Of a stretch of 64,000 bases of DNA, positions 46,411 to 55,689 are shown one piece after another. The DNA lies in assembly GCF_001306915.1 (NCBI RefSeq), contig NZ_LJTC01000004.1, forward strand, positions 1 to 64,000, given 5' to 3'. The stretch's first letter is position 1; each line of letters begins with the position of its first letter. Position numbers and translations under genes: made by a program. The notes below the pieces were generated by a model that was not told where the DNA came from, searched no databases, and saw only the letters and a list, made by a program, of their open reading frames with translations. Source of the stretch: Pseudoalteromonas lipolytica. Lineage in GTDB: Bacteria; Pseudomonadota; Gammaproteobacteria; Enterobacterales; Alteromonadaceae.

Positions 46411-46995
46411 ATGATCGATTTAAGCGCCTACCAAGGCATTATTTTTGATATGGATGGCACCTTAATTGACTCAATGGGCAGTCACTTACAGGCATGGCAG
46501 AAAGCTTGCGAAGCCTATGGGTATCCATTTGATTACGACTACATGTATAGCTTAGGCGGCATTCCGACCGTTAAAACAATTGAAATGCTTAACGAAAAAT
46601 TTGGTTTAGATCATGACCCTCTGGTTGTGGCAAAAGATAAACACAAGTTTTGGGTTGATTTGCAACATCATCCACTGGTGATTGACGAAACCGTCGCAGT
46701 ACTTGAAAAGTACCATGGTGTATTGCCAATGGGCGTGGGCACGGGGGCTGATCGCGAACATGCAATTGATCATCTAACAGATACGAATTTAATTAATAAA
46801 ATTGGTGCCTTAGTGACTGCCAGTGATGTTAGTAAAGGCAAGCCGAACCCAGAAACATTCTTAAAAGTGGCAGCGCTTTTAGGTGTTGAACCAAGTAAAT
46901 GTGTGGTGTTTGAAGACACGCAAATTGGCTACCAAGCCGCCAAAAGTGCGGGGATGGATTGCATCATGGTGAAAGACGGCAAAATCCAACTTTAG
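46411..46995 (+). CDS. HAD-superfamily sugar-phosphate phosphatase (YqaB/beta-PGM-like)
   Basis: A 194-residue cytoplasmic hydrolase: motif I DMDGTLID, cap-domain residues YMYSLGGIPTVKTIEML, motif II GVGTGADR, motif III Lys in SKGKPNPE and motif IV VFEDTQIGYQAA. It is closest in pattern to YqaB, which removes phosphate from fructose 1-phosphate and related sugars. AGGAG precedes the ATG at 46411, preferred over an upstream GTG. Placed in the arabinose operon, it may relieve sugar-phosphate build-up, an inference from position. Confidence 0.85.
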   Translation: MIDLSAYQGIIFDMDGTLIDSMGSHLQAWQKACEAYGYPFDYDYMYSLGGIPTVKTIEMLNEKFGLDHDPLVVAKDKHKFWVDLQHHPLVIDETVAVLEKYHGVLPMGVGTGADREHAIDHLTDTNLINKIGALVTASDVSKGKPNPETFLKVAALLGVEPSKCVVFEDTQIGYQAAKSAGMDCIMVKDGKIQL

Positions 46996-47022
46996 CGATT
47001 AAATTTGCAATGACACCTGTAT

Positions 47023-47047
47023 TTGTATTATAAAACTATAAATACAA
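47023..47047. promoter_or_regulatory. Palindromic operator candidate before the mutarotase
   Basis: TTGTATT and its inverse AATACAA, 11 bases apart; the left half extends to TTGTATTAT, the same 9-mer seen at 56816-56824 and like TTGTATGAT near tal, araB and the receptor. It lies 20 bp before the galM-like start. Confidence 0.5.
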
Positions 47048-47066
47048 TTACAAAAAGGTTATTCAT

Positions 47067-48278
47067 ATGTCATTGCAATGTGTTTTCCAAGGTTTAAAAA
47101 CAACTCATCAAACAGCCAGTTCGAACACGAAAAAGTCGCGCGGGCTTTATGCATTGTTGGTGACATGTGGGATTGCCCTTACACCAGCGTGTGCTCATCA
47201 AGGAGACAATATGACGACTTCCCCTTCAGCATCAATGACGGCCTATGGCGTACTTGCTGATCAGACCCCAGTTAATCAAGTAACGTTGACTAACAGCAAT
47301 GGTATTAGCGTTGATGTAATTAACTACGGCGGCATTATCACGCGTATTGAAACGCCAGATGCAAAAGGCGAAATGGGTAATATTGTACTGGGTTTAGATA
47401 ACCTAGAAGCATACACAAAGGCGACAACTTACTACGGTGCAATCATCGGTCGTTTTGGTAACCGTATCGCAAACGGTAAATTCACCTTAAATGGCACTGA
47501 ATACCAATTAGCAACCAACGACGGTGACAACCACTTACATGGTGGTGTGCAAGGCTTTGATAAGAAAGTATGGAACATGACACCGTTCACGACGCAAAAC
47601 AGCGCAGGTGTTACCTTAAGTTTAGTGAGCCCTGATGGTGACCAAGGTTACCCGGGTGAAGTGACGACAGAAGTGACTTACACGCTAACGAATAACAACA
47701 CGTTAGATATGCAGTTTATTGCTACGACAAGCAAGCCTACCATCATCAATATGACGCAACACAGCTACTTTAACCTAGCGGGTAAAGGCGACATTCTTGA
47801 TCACCAAATGCAAATTAACGCAAAAGCAATTACGCCTGTGGATGGCGGCTTGATCCCAACTGGTGAGTTGATGGATGTGGCTGGCACACCGTTTGACTTC
47901 CGTAAAGCTAAAGCAATTGGTCAAGATATCAAAGCAAGTAACGAACAACTGAAACTTGGTAAAGGTTATGACCATAACTTTGTGCTTAAAGACACGCCAA
48001 GCAATGAACTTATTGAAGCAGCGACGGTTTACGAAGCAAACTCTGGCCGTACGTTAACAGTTTACACAGAAGAGCCTGCAGTACAGCTTTATTCAGGTAA
48101 CTTCTTAGACGGTAGTACTCAGCAAGTGTCTGGCTTAGTGCATAATTTTAGAAGTGGTTTTTGTTTAGAGCCACAGCATTTCCCTGATGCACCTAATCAG
48201 CCAACGTTCCCAAGCACAACATTACTGCCAGGTGACGTGTATTCAACACGCATCGTGTACGAATTTGGTACAAAATAA
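47067..48278 (+). CDS. galM: Aldose 1-epimerase (mutarotase), exported form with internal start
   Basis: Interconverts anomers of arabinose or galactose so that released sugar can be used. The 403-residue protein has a hydrophobic export signal (about 27-43, LTPACA) and then a mutarotase domain from about residue 56 (INYGGIITRIETPD, RFGNRIANGKF, HLHGGVQGFDKKVW, the catalytic His in MTQHSYFNLAGKG and the Glu in FCLEPQHFPDAPN). A second ATG at 47211 (residue 49) directly follows AAGGAG with ideal 5-base spacing and would give a 355-residue cytoplasmic enzyme of normal size. AAGG also precedes 47067. Confidence 0.9.
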   Translation: MSLQCVFQGLKTTHQTASSNTKKSRGLYALLVTCGIALTPACAHQGDNMTTSPSASMTAYGVLADQTPVNQVTLTNSNGISVDVINYGGIITRIETPDAKGEMGNIVLGLDNLEAYTKATTYYGAIIGRFGNRIANGKFTLNGTEYQLATNDGDNHLHGGVQGFDKKVWNMTPFTTQNSAGVTLSLVSPDGDQGYPGEVTTEVTYTLTNNNTLDMQFIATTSKPTIINMTQHSYFNLAGKGDILDHQMQINAKAITPVDGGLIPTGELMDVAGTPFDFRKAKAIGQDIKASNEQLKLGKGYDHNFVLKDTPSNELIEAATVYEANSGRTLTVYTEEPAVQLYSGNFLDGSTQQVSGLVHNFRSGFCLEPQHFPDAPNQPTFPSTTLLPGDVYSTRIVYEFGTK

Positions 48279-48290
48279 AGGAACACAAAC

Positions 48291-50237
48291 GTGAAAACAA
48301 CAAAGCTTAAAAACGCAATGCAAAAGGCTGGTTTAGCTAGCCTATTTGCCTTGTCGTTTGGCGCTCTGACGGGCTGTCAGACTACGGCTGAAGACAACAC
48401 AGCCAAAGCAGATGTCGCAGCCACAGCAAAAGCGCCAATCCAAGATAATGGTATTTTTACTAATCCTCTTTTCCCAAATGGCGCCGATCCATGGCTTGAG
48501 TATTGGGATGGTAACTATTACCTAACTACAACAACGTGGACTTCTGAGTTAGTGATGCGTAAATCACCAACATTAGCGGGCCTTGCTGATGCAACACCTA
48601 TCAATGTTTGGTCTGATTCGAACCCTGAGCGTTGCTGTAACTTCTGGGCGTTTGAATTCCATCGTCTAAAAGGGCCAAACGGCTACCGTTGGTACATGAT
48701 GTACACGGCGGGTACTGATGGCACTTTAGATAACCAACACTTAAACGTATTAGAAAGTGCTGGTGACGATCCTATGGGTCCATATGAATACAAGGGCGCA
48801 TTAATGCCTAACGTATGGAACATCGACGGAAACTACCTAACGTACAAAGATAAGTTGTATGTGATCTACTCACAATGGCAGGGTGATCAGCAATTAAACA
48901 TTATTGCTGAAATGGAAAACCCATGGACTCCGAAGAAGAACTCACCGCATACGGTGATCACGCGTCCTGAGCTAGATTGGGAAATCAGTGGTCGTAAAGT
49001 AACTGAAGGTGCTGAAATTTTACAGCACAATGGCCGTACGTTTATGACGTACTCAGCGAGCTTCTGTAATACTCCTGATTACAAACTAGGTATGCTTGAG
49101 CTTGTTGGTGACGATCCGCTTAAAGCGAGCAGCTGGAAAAAATACGACAAGCCAGTATTTGAGCGTACAGAAGAAGTGTTTGGCCCAGGTCACAACGGCT
49201 TTTTCACATCGCCAGACGGCACAGAAGACTGGTTAGTTTATCACGGTAATGATTCGGTAGAGCACGGTTGTAGTGCGACTCGTTCATTACGTGCGCAAAA
49301 ATTTACTTGGAACGACGATGGCACGCCAAGCTTTGGTAAACCATTAACACCAGGCGTTGAAGTAGCTCCGCCATCAGGTGAATACGGTCCACTGGTAACG
49401 CGAGTACAAGGTCAGCGCTATCAAATAGTGAATGCAACAAGCGGCTTATGTTTAGATATCGCAGCTGATCCACAAGATGCACGTGCAGTACAACGTCAGT
49501 GTGCAAGCACCAATGGTCAATGGGTTATTGATGCAACAACAGATGGTTTTGTTCGTTTAGCGAACCGTGAAGACAGCAAGTTCTTAGAGCTTGAAAGCTG
49601 TAATGATGCAGATAACGCTAAAGTACAATCTGCAGCATGGCGCAATAACTTCTGTCAGCAATGGAAAGTAGCACCAAGCACAGATGGTAATGTATCTATT
49701 ACTAACCGTTACACAGGCAAACCATTAGCGGTTGCTGGTTGTTCTGCTGCACAAAACCAAGCGGTTTTACAGCAAAGTGACGCAACAGCGTGTGGTGATT
49801 GGCAATTACGCCCTATGGGCAGTGTTGTCGTATTAAGCCAACAAAGTGGTAAAGCACTTAGCGTGGCTGGTACGGTTAAAGCAGGTACCAATGTTGAGCA
49901 ACAAGCTTACACGCATAAAGATGCACAACAATGGTTCTTCACACCAACAGATACAGGCTATGTAAGCCTTAAACAAAGCGCTGACAGCGATTTCTGTGCT
50001 GCGGTGGCTGATAACGCCTTAGTACCAGGTGCCAACGTAGAGATGGCGTCTTGTTCAGCGAAAACGGCACAGTGGCGCATTGCTCCAGTAGAAGGTGGTG
50101 GTGTGATGCTTATCAACCGCTACACAAAACAAGCGCTTGGCTTAAGTAACTGTGGTTTAGCTGAAAACACTAACTTCGCACAACAACCTGATTTAGGTAA
50201 TAAGTGCCAAGTGTTCCATTTGCGTGAACCAAATTAA
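48291..50237 (+). CDS. GH43 arabinan-active glycosidase with ricin-type domain (lipoprotein)
   Basis: A 648-residue lipoprotein (lipobox LTGC, Cys29) with a GH43 five-bladed propeller at about 50-360 (FPNGADPWLEYWDGNYYLTTT supplies the catalytic Asp region, NVWNIDGNYLTYKDKLYVIYS the middle Asp, KVTEGAEILQHNG the acid Glu) followed by two or three ricin/CBM13-like repeats (about 375-648, LCLDIA, NGQWVI, NRYTGKPLAVAG). Likely removes arabinofuranosyl units from arabinan at the cell surface or in the periplasm. GTG 48291 with AAAGGAA upstream. Directly after galM (12 bp). Confidence 0.88.
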   Translation: MKTTKLKNAMQKAGLASLFALSFGALTGCQTTAEDNTAKADVAATAKAPIQDNGIFTNPLFPNGADPWLEYWDGNYYLTTTTWTSELVMRKSPTLAGLADATPINVWSDSNPERCCNFWAFEFHRLKGPNGYRWYMMYTAGTDGTLDNQHLNVLESAGDDPMGPYEYKGALMPNVWNIDGNYLTYKDKLYVIYSQWQGDQQLNIIAEMENPWTPKKNSPHTVITRPELDWEISGRKVTEGAEILQHNGRTFMTYSASFCNTPDYKLGMLELVGDDPLKASSWKKYDKPVFERTEEVFGPGHNGFFTSPDGTEDWLVYHGNDSVEHGCSATRSLRAQKFTWNDDGTPSFGKPLTPGVEVAPPSGEYGPLVTRVQGQRYQIVNATSGLCLDIAADPQDARAVQRQCASTNGQWVIDATTDGFVRLANREDSKFLELESCNDADNAKVQSAAWRNNFCQQWKVAPSTDGNVSITNRYTGKPLAVAGCSAAQNQAVLQQSDATACGDWQLRPMGSVVVLSQQSGKALSVAGTVKAGTNVEQQAYTHKDAQQWFFTPTDTGYVSLKQSADSDFCAAVADNALVPGANVEMASCSAKTAQWRIAPVEGGGVMLINRYTKQALGLSNCGLAENTNFAQQPDLGNKCQVFHLREPN

Positions 50238-50263
50238 GTTATAAGTAAAAAATCGACTCAACC

Positions 50264-50293
50264 AAAGCCACTTCATTTATGAGTGGCTTTTTT
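50264..50293 (+). terminator. Terminator after the galM-GH43 genes
   Basis: AAAGCCACT pairs with AGTGGCTTT around a 9-nt loop, followed by TTT. Confidence 0.85.
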
Positions 50294-50437
50294 GTGGCTG
50301 TCAGCCTTCAGCTGTCAGTTTTTAGCTGAGCGGTGGGGTATGTTGGTGATATGTTTGTCTGCTCGTAGGGTATTGCTTTCATGACGTGCCAAGCAAGCGT
50401 GACGCCTACCATATTACTTGCCCTACTCATTCTTCGG

Positions 50438-50468
50438 GTAGGTTGGTTTGAGCGAAGCGAAACCCAAC
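50438..50468 (-). repeat. Dispersed palindromic repeat A, copy 2 (inverted)
   Basis: Reverse complement matches 812-842 at 29 of 31 positions (GTTGGGTTTCGCTTCGCTC shared exactly). It follows a stretch with repeated GCTGTCAG words at 50296-50330 whose meaning is unclear. Confidence 0.7.
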
Positions 50469-50495
50469 ATAATCCATCTCAACCTTTACAAACTC

Positions 50496-50930
50496 CTAAT
50501 TAATAAAATAACCTAAAGGTTGCCACTGGCCATTATTTTTACTCAAACTGATTGTTTCCATGGCACTGTCTTGATTAATGAATTCGGTTTTAAATTTAAT
50601 AACTAAATACTCGCCATCAGGTAATCCCGAAAGTGATGAATACTCTGAAGTGGAAAAGTAAGTTCTAGACATCACTCTACCAAGAGGAACTCGCGCGTAA
50701 TCTAATGCTTTAAGCCATTTTGTTTGTGGAGTCTTTGCTTTAAATTGTGGATCAGTTTGTTCCCAGCTTTTTATATATTCAGCATTGTCCACTAAAGTTA
50801 ACCATGATCTTGCGGTAAGAATTGGGTTTGTTTCATCGGCTGTGGCAAAAAAGCACATCCAAAGACATGTCATTAATAAAAACCTTTGTAGCGTAAATCC
50901 ATTTACAGAAAGTAATAAAATTTGACGCAT
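50496..50930 (-). CDS. DUF4019 family exported protein
   Basis: A 144-residue protein with a signal-like N-terminus (LLMTCLWMCFFATA) and a DUF4019 domain (AADSWL-like ARSWLTLVDNAEYIKSWEQ, WLKALDYARVPLGRVMSRTYFSTSEYSSLSGLPDGEYLVIKFKTEF, ending WQPLGYFIN). Function unknown. It sits alone between dispersed repeats A and B inside the arabinan locus and has no clear link to sugar use. Confidence 0.82.
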   Translation of the reverse strand: MRQILLLSVNGFTLQRFLLMTCLWMCFFATADETNPILTARSWLTLVDNAEYIKSWEQTDPQFKAKTPQTKWLKALDYARVPLGRVMSRTYFSTSEYSSLSGLPDGEYLVIKFKTEFINQDSAMETISLSKNNGQWQPLGYFIN

Positions 50931-51336
50931 AACACGCCCTCACTTCGTTGACAGGGGGAGTCCATAGTACGATTGAGTTGGCTAATTTCTATACTAATAA
51001 AGTATTGCTCAGCGGGGTTTTGATAAGGTTAAGCTTTGATTTAATTCTAGGAGAGCTTTAATTTCGAACTTATTAGAAGGTTAAATCTTTTGTTTTCTTA
51101 ATGTTATGGCTTTGATTTTAAAGTTAAATGTTTAACTTTTCTCTATTGTGGTAGTGTGCCTAGATGACAGATGAGATAACTGATTTTAGCCGCAAAGGAA
51201 GTTTCGTATTTCCGCACTCGATATTTCAGAGCCCGCATATTCACTGGGTTTTGACTCGCTTTTGGGTGTTATATGAGGAGTGAGCAAGGGGAAAGTTGCA
51301 AGAGCAAATCTTGAGACTTAAAGCTCAAAGCCTTCA
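50931..51336. other. Intergenic stretch, no gene seen
   Basis: About 400 bp of AT-rich sequence without a convincing frame. Its only recognisable element is dispersed repeat B at 51283-51304. Confidence 0.5.
51283..51304 (-). repeat. Dispersed repeat B, copy 2 (inverted)
   Basis: Reverse complement matches 862-883 at 21 of 22 bases. Confidence 0.55.
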
Positions 51337-51756
51337 TCAAACTAACACACTCATTAGCACTCCGGGATCGCTAATACCAGCTTCTTTTAGCGCATCGCTA
51401 ATTGATTGGCTAAGAGACATTATTTGCGTTTGGATTTCCATAACCATCTTGGTCTGTGTTTCAACTTGCACTTTTACAGTTTCATCTTCTTGGTTTTTGA
51501 GTGCTTGCAGTTTGGCTAATTGCTCTTTGGCAAGTTCGAGTTGTTCTTTGAGCTTTTCAAGTTGTTCAACCATTTTGCGAATATGTGCGGGGAGTTCGCT
51601 AGATACTTCTTCTTTTTGAGCGGGCTCTACTTCACGACCAGAGAGTTTATTCATCTCTTGGTTGCTGAGTTTGTAGCCTACTTTTGAGTTGGTATTACTA
51701 ACTGCTGTATCTGCGTTTGAGATAGTTAGCGCACTTGCTAATGAGTTAATAGCCAT
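51337..51756 (-). CDS. Coiled-coil protein of unknown function
   Basis: A protein of about 139 residues from ATG 51756 (MAINSLASALTISN). Residues about 60-115 form a heptad-rich coiled coil (HIRKMVEQLEKLKEQLELAKEQLAKLQAL). An in-frame GTG at 51834 would give 165 residues but lies inside the terminator hairpin of the upstream GH43 gene, so it is unlikely. No ribosome site is strong. No family recognised. A frame on the other strand (51296-51619) looks like its shadow. Confidence 0.55.
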   Translation of the reverse strand: MAINSLASALTISNADTAVSNTNSKVGYKLSNQEMNKLSGREVEPAQKEEVSSELPAHIRKMVEQLEKLKEQLELAKEQLAKLQALKNQEDETVKVQVETQTKMVMEIQTQIMSLSQSISDALKEAGISDPGVLMSVLV

Positions 51757-51815
51757 AATGAGAGCGATAAAAGTGAATGATATGTATGTATCGGCAAAAG
51801 GTACTAAAGCTTTAG

Positions 51816-51839
51816 AAAAAAGCCGGGTTTTCACCCGGC
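51816..51839 (-). terminator. Terminator of the LamG-containing GH43 gene
   Basis: On the minus strand GCCGGGT pairs with ACCCGGC around a 4-nt loop, followed by six T, about 50 bp after the stop. Confidence 0.85.
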
Positions 51840-51886
51840 CTTTCCAGACAACAAATAGTTGAGGTGAGGCAGCTCACCTCACTTTG

Positions 51887-54800
51887 TTACTCTTGTGCAG
51901 GTGCAGCATCAAAGAGTGCTTTTATTTCTTCAGCGCTAATCGCACCGTTGAAAATTTTCAGTTCATCGATAGCACCGTGGTATGGCGTATCCCAGTAGTT
52001 AACACCTAGAGCAAACTCATTTGTTTCACCAGGAACCGTGAATACACGTGGGAAGCCATCGGTTTCTAGCTGTAGTTCACCATTAACATACATCTTCAGT
52101 ACATCACCGTTCGTACCATCAACAGTGAATGCAACATGTGTCCATTCTTTTGCTGGAATACGGCTATCTAGTTCTGCATTATCGAAGAAGGCACCGTTAT
52201 TTGCCCATAAACGCGTTAGCGCTGTGTCAGCCATCGATGGTACATAACTTAACCATGCGTTTGCACTTGCGCCGGCAAAGAACGCTGTTGTGTAATCTGT
52301 GAAGCTTTCTGGTTTAAGCCACATAGATACTGAGTAGTCATTAGTTGTGATTAGGTTATCCGGTAAACGAACACCTGAACCTTCCAGGAATACAGCTTGA
52401 CCAATAACACCGTCAACATAACTTACGCTACCGCCTGTATTATTGATGAAACCACCCGTTGATTTACCCGCCGCATACGCACCGTTTAATGCACTTAAGT
52501 CACCTTCGAAGCTGTATTCAGCAGGAGCAAGTGATTTTAAGGTTACATCGAATGACTTAGTATCAGTAAAGTCTTTGTACTTAATGGTTGCAGTTAATGT
52601 TACAACTTGGTCGCCAGCAGAGGCGCTAGGTTGAGTTACAACAGCTGTACCATTAACCGGTTTTAAGTACTCTTCGTTGTTTGACGTCCAGCTAATACCA
52701 GATACAAATGGACCTACTCGTGGTAATTCAAAGCTATCACGTACTGCAGAAACATCACCTAAATCAAGCGCACTCTTAATGAATGCTGGGAAGTTATCTG
52801 GGTTGGTTTGGTTTGTCATTGCTGCAGCATTAATATTAAAACTATTTAAGGCATAGTCATATACAATGAATTCATCAATTTGACCTTGGAAAGGTAAATC
52901 CCAACCGTAGTTCACACCCAGCGCAAAGTTACTAGATTCATGGCTGAACATATCGGGGCGAGGCATAGAGCCAACTAATACCCCATTCGAGTAATAGTTC
53001 ATAATCCCTTCATCATAGCTAATGGCTACATGAGTCCATTCGCTTTGAGTCGCTTTTTGCGTATGGACTGTTTGACCCCATAGTTCTTCACCATTATCGC
53101 CAAGATAAAAACTCCAAATTAATGGGTTTTCGGTGAAATGAGCAGCTCCGCCAGGTATGTAGCTAATCCAACGATTGGCATTTTCTGCTGCAAAGAATAA
53201 TGGTGTGTAAGGATTGAGTGTGTCTGGTTTTGACCAAAAAGAAACCGTAAAACTGTCAGAGTTAATGATATCATTAGGTAAACGAACACCCGTTGCACCA
53301 TCAAAATTAAACGCTTTACCTGTTTGACCTTCAGCGTAGGCTGCTGTACCAGCACCCACATTTAATAGGTTGTTATCTGTTACACCCGCATCATCCAGGT
53401 TACCTAAACCATCACTGAGTGAATCTTCAAATGCATAGTGTGCAATCGCATTTTTAAACTCAGGGCGTGCTTCAAGGTTTACATTAAATGTTTTGGTTGT
53501 GCTCTCGCCGTTTAATGAGATATTAGCCGTTAACGTAACCGCTTTATCACCGCGATCTGGGGTTGGAATGAATACTGAGCCTTCACTGGTGATGTAGTAT
53601 TCATCACTACTTTCCCAGTTAATTACAGCACCGTCTTTACCTTTAGTTGGTAATGAGTAACCTTCGTCAGCAATTGATAATTCAGTTTTGATATCAAGTG
53701 CTTCATGAACAGTGCTCAGCACGTTTGTAGTTGCGGTAATTTCATCACGTTTACTTGCCCAAATGGTTGCACCTTCGCTTGATGTTGCTGATACAGTGAC
53801 AACCATCGCTTTAGTTGCATCATCCCATTGCCATTTAGCGACACCAAAGTACGTACCAGAATCTAACTCAAGCTTAATATTTGAGTCATCAATCATGTAC
53901 CAGATACCTGGATCATCACCGGTTACTGAGTGATCTTCATTTAGTGCAATATGCATTGAACGAATAGCATCTGTATTTACATCGTTACCATGATTGATAA
54001 ATTTGTAATAACCGTAAAGTTCATCTGCCACAACCATGTTGTCGCCTTCAAGCGGTACGTAGCGCTGCGGTGAAGCCATAGGCCAACCTAATGAGTTAAT
54101 GAACATTTCATGTACGCGAACTTGGTGCGCTTCTGTATTTTCAGGGAACTCAGTAGACGTTTGTGGAAAACGCGTATGCGTGATTAATAAATGACGTCCT
54201 GTCGCTTCATCGTAGTAAGCAGAGTTATGGCCCGGTGATTGGTAGCCCCATGCAGGTGCTGTTTCGCCAAGCTCTTGTGTATACTCAAAGCCGCCCATTA
54301 GTTTTTCACCAACTTCTAAGCCGCCTAATGTTGAAATATCGTTACCTGCGTTGTCTAGGTAAGGGCCATCCGGTGTTTTTGAACGAGCTACACGGATATT
54401 GTAACCACCGTTTAAGTCAAGGCCACCAGTAGAATAAAATAAGTAGTAATATTCACTTTCTGGACTGTACATTACGAAAGCACCTTCGATGAAGCGCCCT
54501 GCACCACCAAGAAGGTGTTTTCCATAGCCTTGACCAGCTTCTGGCATACCCGCTTCTTCGTCCATAGCCAGTATAAAAATACCACCATGATGAGAACCGT
54601 ACACCATCCACAGTTTGCCGTCTGTATCATAGAATGCCGCTGGGTCGATCACATTCGGATCTATGCCACCATCATAGGTCGTTTGCCCGTTATCTAGAGG
54701 GTATGCAGCAAACTCAGCTTCATTGCGATAGCCGCTACGTAAGAAAATGCCTTTGTTTGTATAAGGGCCTTCAATATTGTCGGCTTCAGCTAATCCTAAA

Positions 54801-55336
54801 TAACCTCTATCCCAACAAATTTGATCATTAGTTGTGTCAGTCGTTTTGGTATTGTCTTGTCCGCAGCTATTATAGTAGAACCAAAATTTACCATTTGGTG
54901 ATTGAATTACATCGGCTGCCCAGTTACTAGGGTAACCATCGGTCCACTCAACGCCTTCGGCTATTTCTGCTAAGTAATTGTAATCAAACAACGGGCTTTC
55001 ATTGACCTGTAATACATCTTGCCCGTCTACTTTTACTACTGAAGGCGAGGAAACCATTTCCCAGTTCAAGAGATCAGTTGATTTAGCGGCAGCAAGGTGT
55101 GAACCAAAAATATAGTAAGTGTCGTCAACTTTAACGACAGAAGGATCGTGCACGGTTACATTGGTAACCATTACGCTACCAGATTCAGTGTATTCAACAC
55201 TGCTGCTTACTGTCGGTTTTGCACTTTGCGGGTCGGCAACCGCTGCTGCTGTGTCAAGCTTAGTACCATCTTCTTTGCCACAACCTGTAACAGCCAAAGA
55301 GCAGGCTATGACCATGGCTAATTTATTTAATTTCAT
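51887..55336 (-). CDS. GH43 endo-arabinanase-like lipoprotein with two LamG domains
   Basis: A 1149-residue surface lipoprotein (lipobox VTGC, Cys19). The GH43 propeller spans about 55-400 (DPSVVKVDDTYYIFGSHLAAAKSTDLLNWE with catalytic Asp, GIDPNVIDPAAFYDTDGKLWMVYGSHHGG, FIEGAFVMYSPESEYYYLFYS with the acid Glu) and is followed by the small beta domain typical of arabinanases (about 430-530). Two units of Ig-like segment plus LamG-type sandwich (ALDF-like FNFDGATGVRLPNDIINSDSFTVSFW, and VFLEGSGVRLPDNLITTNDYSVSMW) fill 540-1149. It should cut arabinan backbone internally. ATG 55336 chosen for the signal peptide; an upstream start adds ten residues. Confidence 0.88.
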   Translation of the reverse strand: MKLNKLAMVIACSLAVTGCGKEDGTKLDTAAAVADPQSAKPTVSSSVEYTESGSVMVTNVTVHDPSVVKVDDTYYIFGSHLAAAKSTDLLNWEMVSSPSVVKVDGQDVLQVNESPLFDYNYLAEIAEGVEWTDGYPSNWAADVIQSPNGKFWFYYNSCGQDNTKTTDTTNDQICWDRGYLGLAEADNIEGPYTNKGIFLRSGYRNEAEFAAYPLDNGQTTYDGGIDPNVIDPAAFYDTDGKLWMVYGSHHGGIFILAMDEEAGMPEAGQGYGKHLLGGAGRFIEGAFVMYSPESEYYYLFYSTGGLDLNGGYNIRVARSKTPDGPYLDNAGNDISTLGGLEVGEKLMGGFEYTQELGETAPAWGYQSPGHNSAYYDEATGRHLLITHTRFPQTSTEFPENTEAHQVRVHEMFINSLGWPMASPQRYVPLEGDNMVVADELYGYYKFINHGNDVNTDAIRSMHIALNEDHSVTGDDPGIWYMIDDSNIKLELDSGTYFGVAKWQWDDATKAMVVTVSATSSEGATIWASKRDEITATTNVLSTVHEALDIKTELSIADEGYSLPTKGKDGAVINWESSDEYYITSEGSVFIPTPDRGDKAVTLTANISLNGESTTKTFNVNLEARPEFKNAIAHYAFEDSLSDGLGNLDDAGVTDNNLLNVGAGTAAYAEGQTGKAFNFDGATGVRLPNDIINSDSFTVSFWSKPDTLNPYTPLFFAAENANRWISYIPGGAAHFTENPLIWSFYLGDNGEELWGQTVHTQKATQSEWTHVAISYDEGIMNYYSNGVLVGSMPRPDMFSHESSNFALGVNYGWDLPFQGQIDEFIVYDYALNSFNINAAAMTNQTNPDNFPAFIKSALDLGDVSAVRDSFELPRVGPFVSGISWTSNNEEYLKPVNGTAVVTQPSASAGDQVVTLTATIKYKDFTDTKSFDVTLKSLAPAEYSFEGDLSALNGAYAAGKSTGGFINNTGGSVSYVDGVIGQAVFLEGSGVRLPDNLITTNDYSVSMWLKPESFTDYTTAFFAGASANAWLSYVPSMADTALTRLWANNGAFFDNAELDSRIPAKEWTHVAFTVDGTNGDVLKMYVNGELQLETDGFPRVFTVPGETNEFALGVNYWDTPYHGAIDELKIFNGAISAEEIKALFDAAPAQE

Positions 55337-55660
55337 TTTATGTGTCCTCTTGAAACTGGGATTCATTTTTTTATTCGATTGTTGTCAATAAAATTGCCGC
55401 GTGCCTATATCAAACTAATAAGAACGTAGTATTGTAATTTTATAGTATGATTTAAAATGTGCAAATACTTTTGCAAAGGTAATTGGTATGTAAACATGAA
55501 GTATCAGTGTTTACAATATGTACAGTGTGATTTTAATTTTCTCAAGTTGTCATTTTTGGCGTTTTTTTCGGTGTTTTTGCGCTATTAGGGAAGTTTTTTA
55601 CTTATCTGAAAGAGAGGATTTTCCGTTAAATTTGTTTATTTGTATTACATTTAAGCATTA
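55337..55660. other. Promoter region upstream of the LamG-GH43 gene
   Basis: About 320 bp with no gene. It holds GTATGATTT at 55445-55453, related to the TTGTATGAT element of the arabinose locus, and AT-rich sequence suited to a promoter on the minus strand. Confidence 0.4.
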
Positions 55661-55685
55661 AAAAGGCTCTTAAAGAGCCCTTTTT
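55661..55685. terminator. Terminator of the second GH43 gene
   Basis: GGCTCTT pairs with AAGAGCC around one base, with A-run and T-run on the two sides; works for the minus-strand gene ending at 55690. Confidence 0.85.
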
Positions 55686-55689
55686 GATA

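Noticed and set aside
51296..51619. 107-residue plus-strand ORF
   Set aside because: Antisense shadow of the coiled-coil gene; its Ser/Cys-rich composition is what the Leu/Glu/Lys heptads give when read backwards.
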